Assembly (NCBI RefSeq): GCF_018687075.1
Contig: NZ_CP061285.1
Coordinates: 1,736,001 to 1,800,000 of the forward strand
DNA: 64,000 nucleotides
From: Polynucleobacter sp. MWH-UH35A
GTDB taxonomy: Bacteria > Pseudomonadota > Gammaproteobacteria > Burkholderiales > Burkholderiaceae
Direction of reading: 5' to 3'
In this document: positions 1-5,777 of the stretch, in pieces
Numbering within the stretch: position 1 is the first letter of the stretch
How the letters are laid out: the number at the start of each line of letters is the position of its first letter
Notes under the pieces: model-generated
What the model was told of the DNA's origin: nothing
What the model saw: only the letters and a program-made list of their open reading frames with translations
Databases searched by the model: none
Made by a program: the position numbers and the translations under genes

Positions 1-468
1 TCCACGCTCTATTGCACTAAGTTTATTTGTTGTAAGTATGAACACATTTTGAAAGCTCGCAACATTCATTGCCGCTTTTAACGAATCCATTGCCTCTGTT
101 CGCAAGTTATCCACTTCGTCCAATACATAGTAGTTATAGCGATTGCAGTAAGGCATCAGTACTGCTTTGTGCTTAATGCTATCAATAACTTTCGCTCCGT
201 TATCACCACCTTGTGAAATATTCACATACGTAGCAAAGTTCGCTTGCTCATTACCAAACGAAGACTCGAATAAATCGGGCAATAGCTTTGCCAATGCCGA
301 CTTCCCCGTACCATTTACCCCATAAAGCAATATGCCGTTCTTACCACTTGCAGGAAACCCTAGTGCTCCACTTACACAGTCTTCAATTACTTCCCTTGCA
401 TCTTGCGAATGAAACACAATGTCGTCAATCGTACGTGGTGTATAGCGTTCATCAAAATCTTTAAACAT
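1..468 (-). CDS. AAA+ ATPase, clamp-loader-like (partial, N-terminal 156 residues)
   Basis: The open frame runs off the left edge of the window, so only the N-terminus is present and its C-terminus is unknown. Visible motifs are a Walker A (GVNGTGKS, residues 50-57), a Walker B (YYVLDEVD, about 113-120) and a sensor-1 stretch (ILTTNK, about 144-149) followed by residues where an arginine-finger SR box would be expected. That order and the short spacing resemble the clamp-loader/RFC branch of AAA+ proteins. The start ATG at 468 is supported by a GGAGA ribosome site 7-12 nt upstream. It lies downstream of the 262-residue gene, separated from it by a strong intrinsic terminator. The ATPase assignment is firm. 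A role in element replication, maintenance or regulation is inference. Confidence 0.8.
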   Translation of the reverse strand, partial: MFKDFDERYTPRTIDDIVFHSQDAREVIEDCVSGALGFPASGKNGILLYGVNGTGKSALAKLLPDLFESSFGNEQANFATYVNISQGGDNGAKVIDSIKHKAVLMPYCNRYNYYVLDEVDNLRTEAMDSLKAAMNVASFQNVFILTTNKLSAIERG

Positions 469-488
469 TATTCTCTCCATTTTTAGAC

Positions 489-519
489 AAAAAAAGGGCA
501 CAGCAATTACGCTGTGCCC
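489..519 (-). terminator. Intrinsic terminator after the 262-residue element gene
   Basis: On the minus strand a perfect 9-bp stem (GGGCACAGC / GCTGTGCCC, loop of 6) is followed directly by a run of T. It sits between the stop of the 262-residue gene (534) and the ribosome site of the ATPase gene. It should therefore end or attenuate transcription before the ATPase. Confidence 0.85.
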
Positions 520-533
520 GAAGTGATAACTAC

Positions 534-1322
534 TTAAGCGACGTCTTTAATAGACTGAGTTAGTTGAGCGTCGTTACTAGCTTTAGTACGCTCCTCAGCT
601 TTTGACTTAATACTGTCCTTGTTAGCAGAGTAATACGCTGACAATGCTGTATTAATAGCTGTTTCACTATACGTAACTGCATTTGCTACTAGCTCACCAC
701 TTGCCCGCTGTGTAGCAACAATAACTACTTGTTGCCCAACTTTTGCACTATCAAGCTGTTTAGCTAATGCTTCCCCGCTAACTTTTGCTAAAGACTGCTC
801 TACGACAGTATTTTTAGCAAGTTCAGCTTTAGCTTTAGTACTTAACGCATTACCTTTAGCTAAGCGGATTTCTTGCACCCCACCCCTACTTTCAATAAAA
901 CCTGCAATTTGTGCTTCAGTTTTATTTTCAGCAAGTGCCGCACGTAAAACAATGCTGTAAGTACTTGTACGACGTCTATCAGCACCAAACACACACTTAA
1001 CAATTTTTGTAAGCGTATGTGAAGACTTAGCAAACACATATCCTTTTAAATTAATGTATGTCTGTAAATCATCACGCATTTGTTTTGCTTTTTCATTGTC
1101 TTCCGACATTGAAAGATATGTACCGTAGCAACGTGCTAACAACTTATACAACTGCTCATTACTTGTACGAGCTACTGTGTTTTCCCACGCTTCTCTATCA
1201 AGCACTAACTGCTCAATGAAGGAAAACTTATAGCTATTACTTTTGCTACTAGTGTCGTTTAAAACGACAGAAGTGTTATCAGCAGTAGTTTTAACAGGAT
1301 TATTTAACAATTTTTCGAACAT
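534..1322 (-). CDS. Unrecognised element protein, 262 residues
   Basis: I do not recognise this protein. It is a soluble, Lys/Ala/Ser-rich chain without a signal peptide or membrane segment. Residues about 50-120 look like a compact helical region with conserved-looking Cys and Arg (a RCYGTY stretch and a GADRRR stretch), and the C-terminal half is Ala-rich and helical with many charged residues. The start ATG at 1322 has only a weak purine-rich site upstream. A plausible promoter lies at 1350-1377 and a strong terminator follows the stop, so it is probably an independently expressed, abundant product of the element. A copy of the 19-bp palindrome lies inside its coding sequence about 52 nt after the start codon. 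It could be a regulatory, nucleoid-type or replication protein; nothing in the sequence decides. Confidence 0.6.
   Translation of the reverse strand: MFEKLLNNPVKTTADNTSVVLNDTSSKSNSYKFSFIEQLVLDREAWENTVARTSNEQLYKLLARCYGTYLSMSEDNEKAKQMRDDLQTYINLKGYVFAKSSHTLTKIVKCVFGADRRRTSTYSIVLRAALAENKTEAQIAGFIESRGGVQEIRLAKGNALSTKAKAELAKNTVVEQSLAKVSGEALAKQLDSAKVGQQVVIVATQRASGELVANAVTYSETAINTALSAYYSANKDSIKSKAEERTKASNDAQLTQSIKDVA
1252..1270. repeat. 19-bp palindromic repeat, copy 1
   Basis: GTGTCGTTTAAAACGACAG, with 8-bp arms TGTCGTTT / AAACGACA around one central A. It lies inside the start of the 262-residue gene. The copy at 2747-2765 differs only in the last base. A stem with a one-base loop is a poor hairpin, so a dimeric protein's binding site is likelier than a terminator. 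Confidence 0.7.
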
Positions 1323-1349
1323 AACAAACTCGCTTTCTTTTAAATTAAA

Positions 1350-1377
1350 AAATTAGAATGTGTTAATAAAATATCAA
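1350..1377 (-). promoter_or_regulatory. Predicted sigma-70 promoter for the 262-residue gene
   Basis: Read on the minus strand: -35 TTGATA (1372-1377), a 16-bp spacer and -10 TAATTT (1350-1355). The start codon is 28 nt further on. The region is AT-rich, so chance matches are common. Confidence 0.4.
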
Positions 1378-1430
1378 CCTCATCCATAACATCTATTTTA
1401 CTTTTTATCGTTTTTTTGAGATACTAGAAA

Positions 1431-1442
1431 GCAATTAATTGC
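1431..1442. promoter_or_regulatory. 12-bp perfect palindrome in the divergent promoter region
   Basis: GCAATTAATTGC is perfectly palindromic and lies 18 nt upstream of the start of the forward gene at 1461, in the region between two divergent element genes. That is where an operator would sit. No regulator is assigned. Confidence 0.35.
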
Positions 1443-1460
1443 AATTTACTTGTTAATAAA

Positions 1461-2201
1461 ATGACTACAACCCCCGTACATTTCCTCGCTCCTTATCCGC
1501 TATTTGGCAAAAAGCAAAAACCCCTTTCTATTGCTTACCAACAACGTAGTCCGTTTTACTGGTGGTGGGCATATTTACGACGCAATACTGACTACTTAAA
1601 GTGTTGCGAAAACAATGGTGCTGGCAAGCTAGCAAAGCTATATAAAGAATTTGGAGATGTACGAGATACTGACTTTAAGAAATGGTGGAGTGAAGGCAAT
1701 AGAGGGGCTTATCTGTTTGGTGAAAAGCGAAGTGCCCTTATTCCAAAAGTGCTCAATGACAAATCAGAATGGGAAGATGATTGGGATTATCAAAATGTAA
1801 TGGTTGTAGCATTGCCACTCACAATGGGCAAAAGAGAGTTGCAAAGTCGATTTGCCAAACTACTTAATAAAAGACATACAGCTAAAAGAGGTAGAACTGC
1901 TAAGAAGTTAGACAAGAGTACCGCTAGATTTCCATTAAACCGCAACTACACAATCGAAAGTTTGCAGAAGGCATTGGATGTCTATGACTGCTACAGTAGA
2001 TTGGTTAAATTAAACGGCAAAGCTAAGTTATGGGAAGTGGGTGTTGAGCTAAGACTAGTTAGAACAGCTATGCCATCGGCAAGCGATTTAAAGCAAGATA
2101 CAGCTATCAAAAGAAATGTGATGGCAGCTACAGTCAAACGCTACCTCAAACAAGCAGAGAAAATCATTGCCAATACTTCACTAGGTGTCTTCCCCAGCTA
2201 A
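1461..2201 (+). CDS. Unrecognised element protein with aromatic WWW-LRRN motif, 246 residues
   Basis: Function unknown. The most striking feature is an aromatic-rich N-terminal motif at residues 31-42 (PFYWWWAYLRRN) followed by a Tyr and two adjacent Cys. A second conserved-looking stretch (FKKWWSEGNRGAYLF, about 72-86) follows, then a very basic middle (about 125-155) suggesting nucleic-acid binding. There is no signal peptide or clear membrane helix. A pattern of W, L-R-R-N and Tyr near the N-terminus also occurs in island and plasmid proteins of the DUF6499 type; I cannot establish homology by eye. It is transcribed divergently from the 262-residue gene, with a perfect 12-bp palindrome just upstream. 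A DNA-binding regulator of the element is a reasonable but unproven guess. Confidence 0.6.
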   Translation: MTTTPVHFLAPYPLFGKKQKPLSIAYQQRSPFYWWWAYLRRNTDYLKCCENNGAGKLAKLYKEFGDVRDTDFKKWWSEGNRGAYLFGEKRSALIPKVLNDKSEWEDDWDYQNVMVVALPLTMGKRELQSRFAKLLNKRHTAKRGRTAKKLDKSTARFPLNRNYTIESLQKALDVYDCYSRLVKLNGKAKLWEVGVELRLVRTAMPSASDLKQDTAIKRNVMAATVKRYLKQAEKIIANTSLGVFPS

Positions 2202-2213
2202 CTAACGACAGAT

Positions 2214-2242
2214 TAGACATTGGTTTATGTTACTTTTAATAC
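2214..2242 (+). promoter_or_regulatory. Predicted sigma-70 promoter for the 152-residue gene
   Basis: -35 TAGACA (2214-2219), exactly 17 bp spacer, -10 TAATAC (2237-2242). The expected start of transcription is near 2249, giving a leader of about 30 nt before the ATG at 2278. Confidence 0.5.
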
Positions 2243-2277
2243 ATAAGCAATTTAGCAAACTTTGAATGGAAACCGTT

Positions 2278-2736
2278 ATGGCAAGAGCACCTTTTAATGG
2301 TAAGCAAATGGTTGAGGCGGCAGTAGCTGGGGAGCTAACACCAACCCAAGTTAGGCAAGCACTTAAAAAAGCAACTGAACTTGGTTTATATGACATAGCT
2401 AGAAAACTAACAGAGTACTTAGTACAAGCAAATGAGTTTGCCAATGATGGTGCATCTAAAGAACTTAGAGAGCGTGTAGCTAAAGGAATTAGCTTGCTTA
2501 AAGGTTTGGGCTATCACCCAAACCGTACTGAGCAAAAACTAAGAAGGCGGGGAGTTGTTATCACCCTTAACGACATTGCAGTAAGTATGGAAATTAGCGA
2601 TAACTTTAGAAGAATGATGTCCGCTGGTTATAAAGACTACACAACTGAAGCTATTGTTAAAGATTTTCCACAGTTTTTTAGCAAAGAAGCAGTGGATGCC
2701 TCTTTAGAAAAATTAAAGAAATATCAAAAAGAGTGA
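2278..2736 (+). CDS. Unrecognised small helical element protein, 152 residues
   Basis: I do not recognise it. The chain is charged and predicted mostly helical (Leu/Lys/Glu/Ala-rich), without signal peptide or membrane segment. A central basic stretch (RTEQKLRRRG, near residue 85) could contact nucleic acid. I chose the ATG at 2278 over the in-frame ATG at 2266 because GGAA lies at a good distance upstream of the former only. It has its own good promoter match and ends head-to-head with the integrase gene, with a 19-bp palindrome between the two stops. Its place next to the recombinase would fit an accessory factor such as an excisionase or regulator. It is longer than typical excisionases and shows no recognisable winged-helix pattern. 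Confidence 0.6.
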   Translation: MARAPFNGKQMVEAAVAGELTPTQVRQALKKATELGLYDIARKLTEYLVQANEFANDGASKELRERVAKGISLLKGLGYHPNRTEQKLRRRGVVITLNDIAVSMEISDNFRRMMSAGYKDYTTEAIVKDFPQFFSKEAVDASLEKLKKYQKE

Positions 2737-2746
2737 ATTAAGACGG

Positions 2747-2765
2747 GTGTCGTTTAAAACGACAC
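2747..2765. repeat. 19-bp palindromic repeat, copy 2
   Basis: GTGTCGTTTAAAACGACAC is a perfect palindrome with 9-bp arms around a central A. It sits between the convergent 152-residue gene and the integrase gene and touches the integrase stop codon. It is identical to copy 1 at 18 of 19 positions. Confidence 0.75.
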
Positions 2766-3973
2766 TACGCTAACCTCTCAGCCGCCATTGTTGCTGTGAG
2801 CTTGCTGTAGTGTCGCTCAATCATTCCTACGCTTGTACCCATTTGTTTTGCTAAGGTATGTATATCTATACCTTTAGCTAATGCTTGCGTAGCGTAAGTA
2901 TGTCGCAAGCTGTATAGCGTTCTATTTTGTCCAGCACCATTCTTTAGCAAACCACTCTTTTTCATTAGGTGCCGAAAGATATTTTCAAGTAAATGCGGCA
3001 TTTGCCCATCGGGCATCACAAATACCCTTCTATCTAGTTTTGCCTGTATTAGCTCATCCAAGCTCGCATATGGGAGCTGTTGCCATCTGTATAACCCCGT
3101 CAAAACGTCTAAAACGTCGTTTTTAGCGATTAAATACCTTGCACCCGTCTTCCCACTCACCCATATGCGTAAAAAGCGTTTAGAACCGCTGTAATGCCAC
3201 TGTAGGTGTTTCCAACGCAAGGGCATAGACTCTGTACTGTGCCGAATACCTGTATTTGCTAAAAACTTCACATAGGCACTACACAGAATGCGAGGTTCCC
3301 CGCTATGTCTGTGATGGACGTCTTTGTGCCAAATCGGCATATACGCATAAAGCTGTTCTAGCTCTTCGTGTGTGAATGCGGGACGGGGTTCGCTTTTTGC
3401 TCCACGTGTATTTAATGTCGGCACTAACTTATTTCGCACATAACCATATTGCTTAGCCAATTCGACTACTCTGTTGTATGCCAGTGCGTGATGTTTCTTT
3501 GTAATTGCTTTTGGTTCTTTTCCCATCTCCGCAATTCGCCACGCTTCAAAATCTGCAACAAGTTCATTTGTAATTTCTTCAACGGGATATTTTCCGAAGA
3601 ACGGAATAAGATACTTTTCCAAAATAAACAAATAGTCTTTGTAAGTGCGTGCCCCACGCTGACTGGTTGCTACACCACGCAATAATTTAATTTGTTCGTT
3701 TGCTAATTGCTTAAATGTCTTTGTTCGCAAACTAATGTTGTTCTCAATTTTGATTTTGACAACTTCAAACAAAGTCATTGCTTGCTTCTTTGCCTCCATT
3801 AAGTCGTCTGTGCCCGTACTAGCACTATGCCAGTCACCGTTGCTGAGCTTAAAGCGGCATTGCCACTGTGCCGACTGCGGACGCTTATAGACAGTGAGCT
3901 TGCCGTCTAGTAGCTTGATTTGCTTTGGTTGCGGGGCTGGAGCACTTGCGAAGAATTGTTGAAGTAGTGACAT
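2765..3973 (-). CDS. Tyrosine recombinase / phage-type integrase
   Basis: Site-specific integrase of the tyrosine recombinase family, about 402 residues, a typical full length. An N-terminal region with a beta-rich arm-binding look (residues 1-75) is followed by a SAM-like core-binding domain (about 85-180) and the catalytic domain (about 200-395). Catalytic residues seen, numbered from a GTG two codons upstream: Arg246 (TGIR), Lys277 (SGKTGA), Arg359 and His360 (LRHTYAT) and nucleophile Tyr391 (ERHYSKL). The first His of the usual HxxR box is Tyr here, and the later His/Trp position reads MGTSVG, a variant I know from other proteobacterial integrases. The ATG at 3973 is preferred; the GTG at 3979 is possible. 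It lies 204 nt from the tRNA remnant, reads away from it, and probably mediates insertion there. Confidence 0.93.
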   Translation of the reverse strand: MSLLQQFFASAPAPQPKQIKLLDGKLTVYKRPQSAQWQCRFKLSNGDWHSASTGTDDLMEAKKQAMTLFEVVKIKIENNISLRTKTFKQLANEQIKLLRGVATSQRGARTYKDYLFILEKYLIPFFGKYPVEEITNELVADFEAWRIAEMGKEPKAITKKHHALAYNRVVELAKQYGYVRNKLVPTLNTRGAKSEPRPAFTHEELEQLYAYMPIWHKDVHHRHSGEPRILCSAYVKFLANTGIRHSTESMPLRWKHLQWHYSGSKRFLRIWVSGKTGARYLIAKNDVLDVLTGLYRWQQLPYASLDELIQAKLDRRVFVMPDGQMPHLLENIFRHLMKKSGLLKNGAGQNRTLYSLRHTYATQALAKGIDIHTLAKQMGTSVGMIERHYSKLTATMAAERLA

Positions 3974-4176
3974 ACGCACTAGTGTGCTGTCGTCTTGTAT
4001 TTACTGCGACGATTAGTTTTTTCTTCGTAGTCAAAATCTCACACGATATTCTGCCAACGCAGACATTTGCGTGTTAGTATTTTTTCAATGCCAGTGTTTG
4101 TGGTGTGGTGCGAACAGGAGATTTTGCGTATGCTTAACGAAATGTTTTACAACTGTTTCATTACTCAATTTCGTCG
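3974..4176. other. Element-end noncoding region between integrase and tRNA half
   Basis: No gene is visible. The region would carry the attachment-site arm and the integrase promoter. Read on the minus strand it has two similar ACGCAAA-containing stretches about 45 nt apart, and an imperfect TCGTC/GACGA inverted repeat near 3990-4012. These could be recombinase arm sites, but both are short enough to be chance. Confidence 0.4.
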
Positions 4177-4215
4177 TTATGATTCCGTCGCTCTAACCAG
4201 CTGAGCTAATTCGCC
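4177..4215 (-). tRNA. 5' half of a CAT-anticodon tRNA (Met or Ile2), 3' half missing
   Basis: On the minus strand, starting at 4215, the sequence matches a tRNA from base 1 to the end of the anticodon loop: acceptor strand GGCGAAT, TA, D-stem GCTC/GAGC with loop AGCTGGTTA, anticodon-stem 5' strand ACGGA, and loop ATCATAA with anticodon CAT. The next bases (CGACG) cannot pair with ACGGA. No T-arm (GGTTCGA-type) or acceptor 3' strand follows in the next 200 nt. It is therefore a truncated gene, cut at the anticodon loop by the mobile element. The amino acid (elongator Met or the CAU-decoded Ile2) cannot be settled from the half. The 3' half is expected at the element's other end, outside this window. 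Confidence 0.8.
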
Positions 4216-4224
4216 GAACTCGCT

Positions 4225-4253
4225 ATTGTAAATGATCGGCATCCATCTGTCTA
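4225..4253 (-). promoter_or_regulatory. Promoter of the truncated tRNA gene, now facing the integrase
   Basis: Minus strand: -35 TAGACA (4248-4253), exactly 17 bp spacer, -10 TACAAT (4225-4230). The tRNA's first base is 9 nt past the -10 box. Spacing and hexamers are good and the position is right for a tRNA promoter. Transcription would run through the tRNA half into the integrase gene. Confidence 0.7.
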
Positions 4254-4281
4254 AACCAATCCAGCCTCATAGCCTAAATTC

Positions 4282-4716
4282 CTATTTAATCTGAAATACG
4301 CTTAATGCCTCATCCCGGCCATAAAAGACATTAAATTCAATTTTCTTAGCTAAAAACAGCTTTTTTAAGACCTCATCCTTGTTTTCAAAAACAATGGCTG
4401 TTTGCTCGGGGTAGCGAGAAAAGGGGTCGCTGTTAACGTCGACAACTACCCCATCAATCTTGATCTGCTTAATGGAGCGCTTATAAAGCCTATCGGGGCG
4501 TATAAAGATGAGGCGTTTTACGTACTTATCCAATACAAGCTTTTGCCCCTGTTCATTCGTCTTATAGTAATAAACCAACTCTTCTTTGCCATTAGTGGTC
4601 ATGTCGCGCTCCTCATCCCACTTTGCATAAGCACACTGGCTGGCTATGCCAGCGAACACCAGCAGGACGAAGCGACTAAGCGCAACTATTCTTTTCTGTT
4701 GAATGAAGTTCATCAT
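4282..4716 (-). CDS. Unrecognised exported protein, 144 residues
   Basis: No family recognised. Residues 1-31 form a clear Sec signal peptide: a basic start, a hydrophobic core (FVLLVFAGIA) and an AYA cleavage site. The mature part is a small, charged, beta-looking domain (about 113 residues) rich in Lys, Asp and Tyr, with no Cys pair or known motif. It is therefore probably a periplasmic protein. Two ATG codons in tandem leave the exact start open by one residue. It is the first chromosomal gene beside the element. It is divergent from the DUF6150-like gene at 4774, with about 57 nt between the starts. Confidence 0.7.
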   Translation of the reverse strand: MMNFIQQKRIVALSRFVLLVFAGIASQCAYAKWDEERDMTTNGKEELVYYYKTNEQGQKLVLDKYVKRLIFIRPDRLYKRSIKQIKIDGVVVDVNSDPFSRYPEQTAIVFENKDEVLKKLFLAKKIEFNVFYGRDEALSVFQIK

Positions 4717-4773
4717 GCGTTCATATTAGCCCAAGCTAGACATAAAAAGCAGAAGAGGTACTATCCTCAAATA

Positions 4774-5094
4774 ATGAACTCATTCCTATTGCGTCTTTGC
4801 ATCTCTTTGCTATTCAGCCTGGGCACCCCTCTTTACGCTTCCGCAGCACAAATCTTTATTACTAATTACCCTTCGGAAGCAAACGCAAAAGTCTATGTCA
4901 CTAAGTACCAATCAGAGGCAAACTGCATTGTGTATGACACTCAATACTCCAGCGACAACGAACCGGGCGTCTGGTTTTATACCAAATATAAAAGTGATGC
5001 CCGTGCGGTGATTTATTACACTCAATACAAGTCAGAGGCCGATCTTATTGTGTATTTCACCAAATACAAAAGTGACGCACGCTGTCGCTATTAA
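4774..5094 (+). CDS. Exported tandem-repeat protein, DUF6150-like, 106 residues
   Basis: A signal peptide (residues 1-24, cleavage near ASA) precedes about six tandem repeats of roughly 13-15 residues with the pattern [VI]-[YF]-x-T-x-Y-x-S-[ED]-A. The repeats look like alternating beta strands. I associate this pattern with the DUF6150 family, whose function is unknown. A longer frame opens at 4402, but its upstream part overlaps the opposite-strand signal-peptide gene and has no signal sequence of its own. I therefore start at 4774, where a proper signal peptide begins; the ribosome site there is weak. The product would be periplasmic or surface-exposed. The repeats could be under recombination-driven length change. 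Confidence 0.65.
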   Translation: MNSFLLRLCISLLFSLGTPLYASAAQIFITNYPSEANAKVYVTKYQSEANCIVYDTQYSSDNEPGVWFYTKYKSDARAVIYYTQYKSEADLIVYFTKYKSDARCRY

Positions 5095-5112
5095 TCAGCA
5101 TCTCTTTAACTC

Positions 5113-5724
5113 ATGAGACTTCTTTCGATATCCGCTGGTAAAGTGGCGCCCTTGTTTGGAAACCACCACCCCGATTACAAATCTGTTGCCTCAGCTATTC
5201 GTAAGAAGGTAGTGAGCGACCCAGTTAATTTAGTGCCAGTTGAAATTACTATGCTTGGCATTAAAGGTGACGAGCAAGCCGATCTATCTGTTCACGGCGG
5301 AATTGAAAAAGCAATTTACGTTTATCCAGCAGAACACTACACATTCTGGAATGAGCTACTGACTCGCGAAACCAAGCGGCCAGTGTGTTTGGAATATGGC
5401 GCTATCGGCGAGAATTTCACGATTGAAGGCCTCTTAGAGTCTGAAGTATTTGTTGGTGATCGACTGCAGATCGGAACGCTAGAGTTTGCAGTTGTAAAAC
5501 TACGTGAGCCTTGTTTTAAATTCAATGCTGCAGTGGGCTATAAAGGCGCTAGCAAGGCAATGCTACAGTCCGGCTATAGCGGCTGGTATTTGCGCGTAAT
5601 CAAAACTGGAGTGCTTACGGCTGGCGCTGAGATTACTTTAATCCCAGGCGCAAGAGAAACTTCTATTGCCCAGCAAAATCTAAGACTCTTAAACAATCGC
5701 AATCAAAAAGATATGTGGGAATAA
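5113..5724 (+). CDS. MOSC domain protein, YiiM-like
   Basis: 203 residues, full length for the YiiM group of MOSC (molybdenum-cofactor sulfurase C-terminal) proteins. Visible signatures are the N-terminal strand beginning MRLLSISAGKV, the GIKGDEQADLSVHGG segment (residues about 49-63) with its conserved His-Gly-Gly, a YPAEHY stretch, and the REPCFKF Cys near residue 136 expected to bind molybdenum cofactor. YiiM-type proteins reduce N-hydroxylated compounds such as 6-hydroxylaminopurine in Enterobacteria. A similar detoxifying role is inferred. The gene follows the repeat protein by 18 nt and ends at a shared terminator facing the MFS gene. Confidence 0.85.
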   Translation: MRLLSISAGKVAPLFGNHHPDYKSVASAIRKKVVSDPVNLVPVEITMLGIKGDEQADLSVHGGIEKAIYVYPAEHYTFWNELLTRETKRPVCLEYGAIGENFTIEGLLESEVFVGDRLQIGTLEFAVVKLREPCFKFNAAVGYKGASKAMLQSGYSGWYLRVIKTGVLTAGAEITLIPGARETSIAQQNLRLLNNRNQKDMWE

Positions 5725-5727
5725 AAA

Positions 5728-5751
5728 AACCCGACCATTTCTGATCGGGTT
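5728..5751. terminator. Bidirectional intrinsic terminator
   Basis: The arms AACCCGA and TCGGGTT flank a 10-nt loop between convergent genes. The minus-strand reading is followed by a T run (complement of the A run at 5722-5729), so it serves the MFS gene best. On the plus strand the trailing T tract is poor. Confidence 0.7.
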
Positions 5752-5777
5752 CCATATTTGCTACAGACTAAAAATGC

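Larger units (their letters stand above)
1..4176. mobile_element. Right end of an integrated mobile element (left end outside window)
   Basis: Seen: a block of five genes that differ from the rest of the window in base composition (AT-rich, many T/A runs). It ends in a tyrosine recombinase gene next to a broken tRNA gene, the usual signature of a tRNA-targeting integrative element. It carries an AAA+ ATPase, three proteins I do not recognise and two copies of a 19-bp palindrome (1252-1270 and 2747-2765). No phage structural, conjugation, transposase or recognised defence gene is visible in this part. The left boundary and full size are unknown. The right boundary is placed where tRNA-like sequence begins, at 4177, and could be off by the length of the attachment core. 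It could be a small genomic island, a satellite or a degenerate integrative plasmid. Confidence 0.8.

Noticed and set aside
2202..2444. 80-residue reverse frame with a hydrophobic start
   Set aside because: It lies opposite the 152-residue forward gene, which has a promoter and ribosome site. The reverse frame has neither and looks like a shadow.
2747..2765. Second palindrome as a bidirectional terminator for the convergent genes
   Set aside because: The stem would have a one-base loop and no T run on either side. A duplicate copy inside a coding sequence argues for a protein site.
3974..4215. Group I intron in the tRNA anticodon loop
   Set aside because: Such introns occur in CAU-anticodon tRNA-Ile of some betaproteobacteria. 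However, no 3' tRNA half follows within 200 nt and no intron core was recognised, while an integrase gene does follow.
4402..4773. Upstream extension of the repeat-protein frame
   Set aside because: It overlaps the opposite-strand gene that has a clear signal peptide, and the repeat protein has its own signal peptide starting at 4774.
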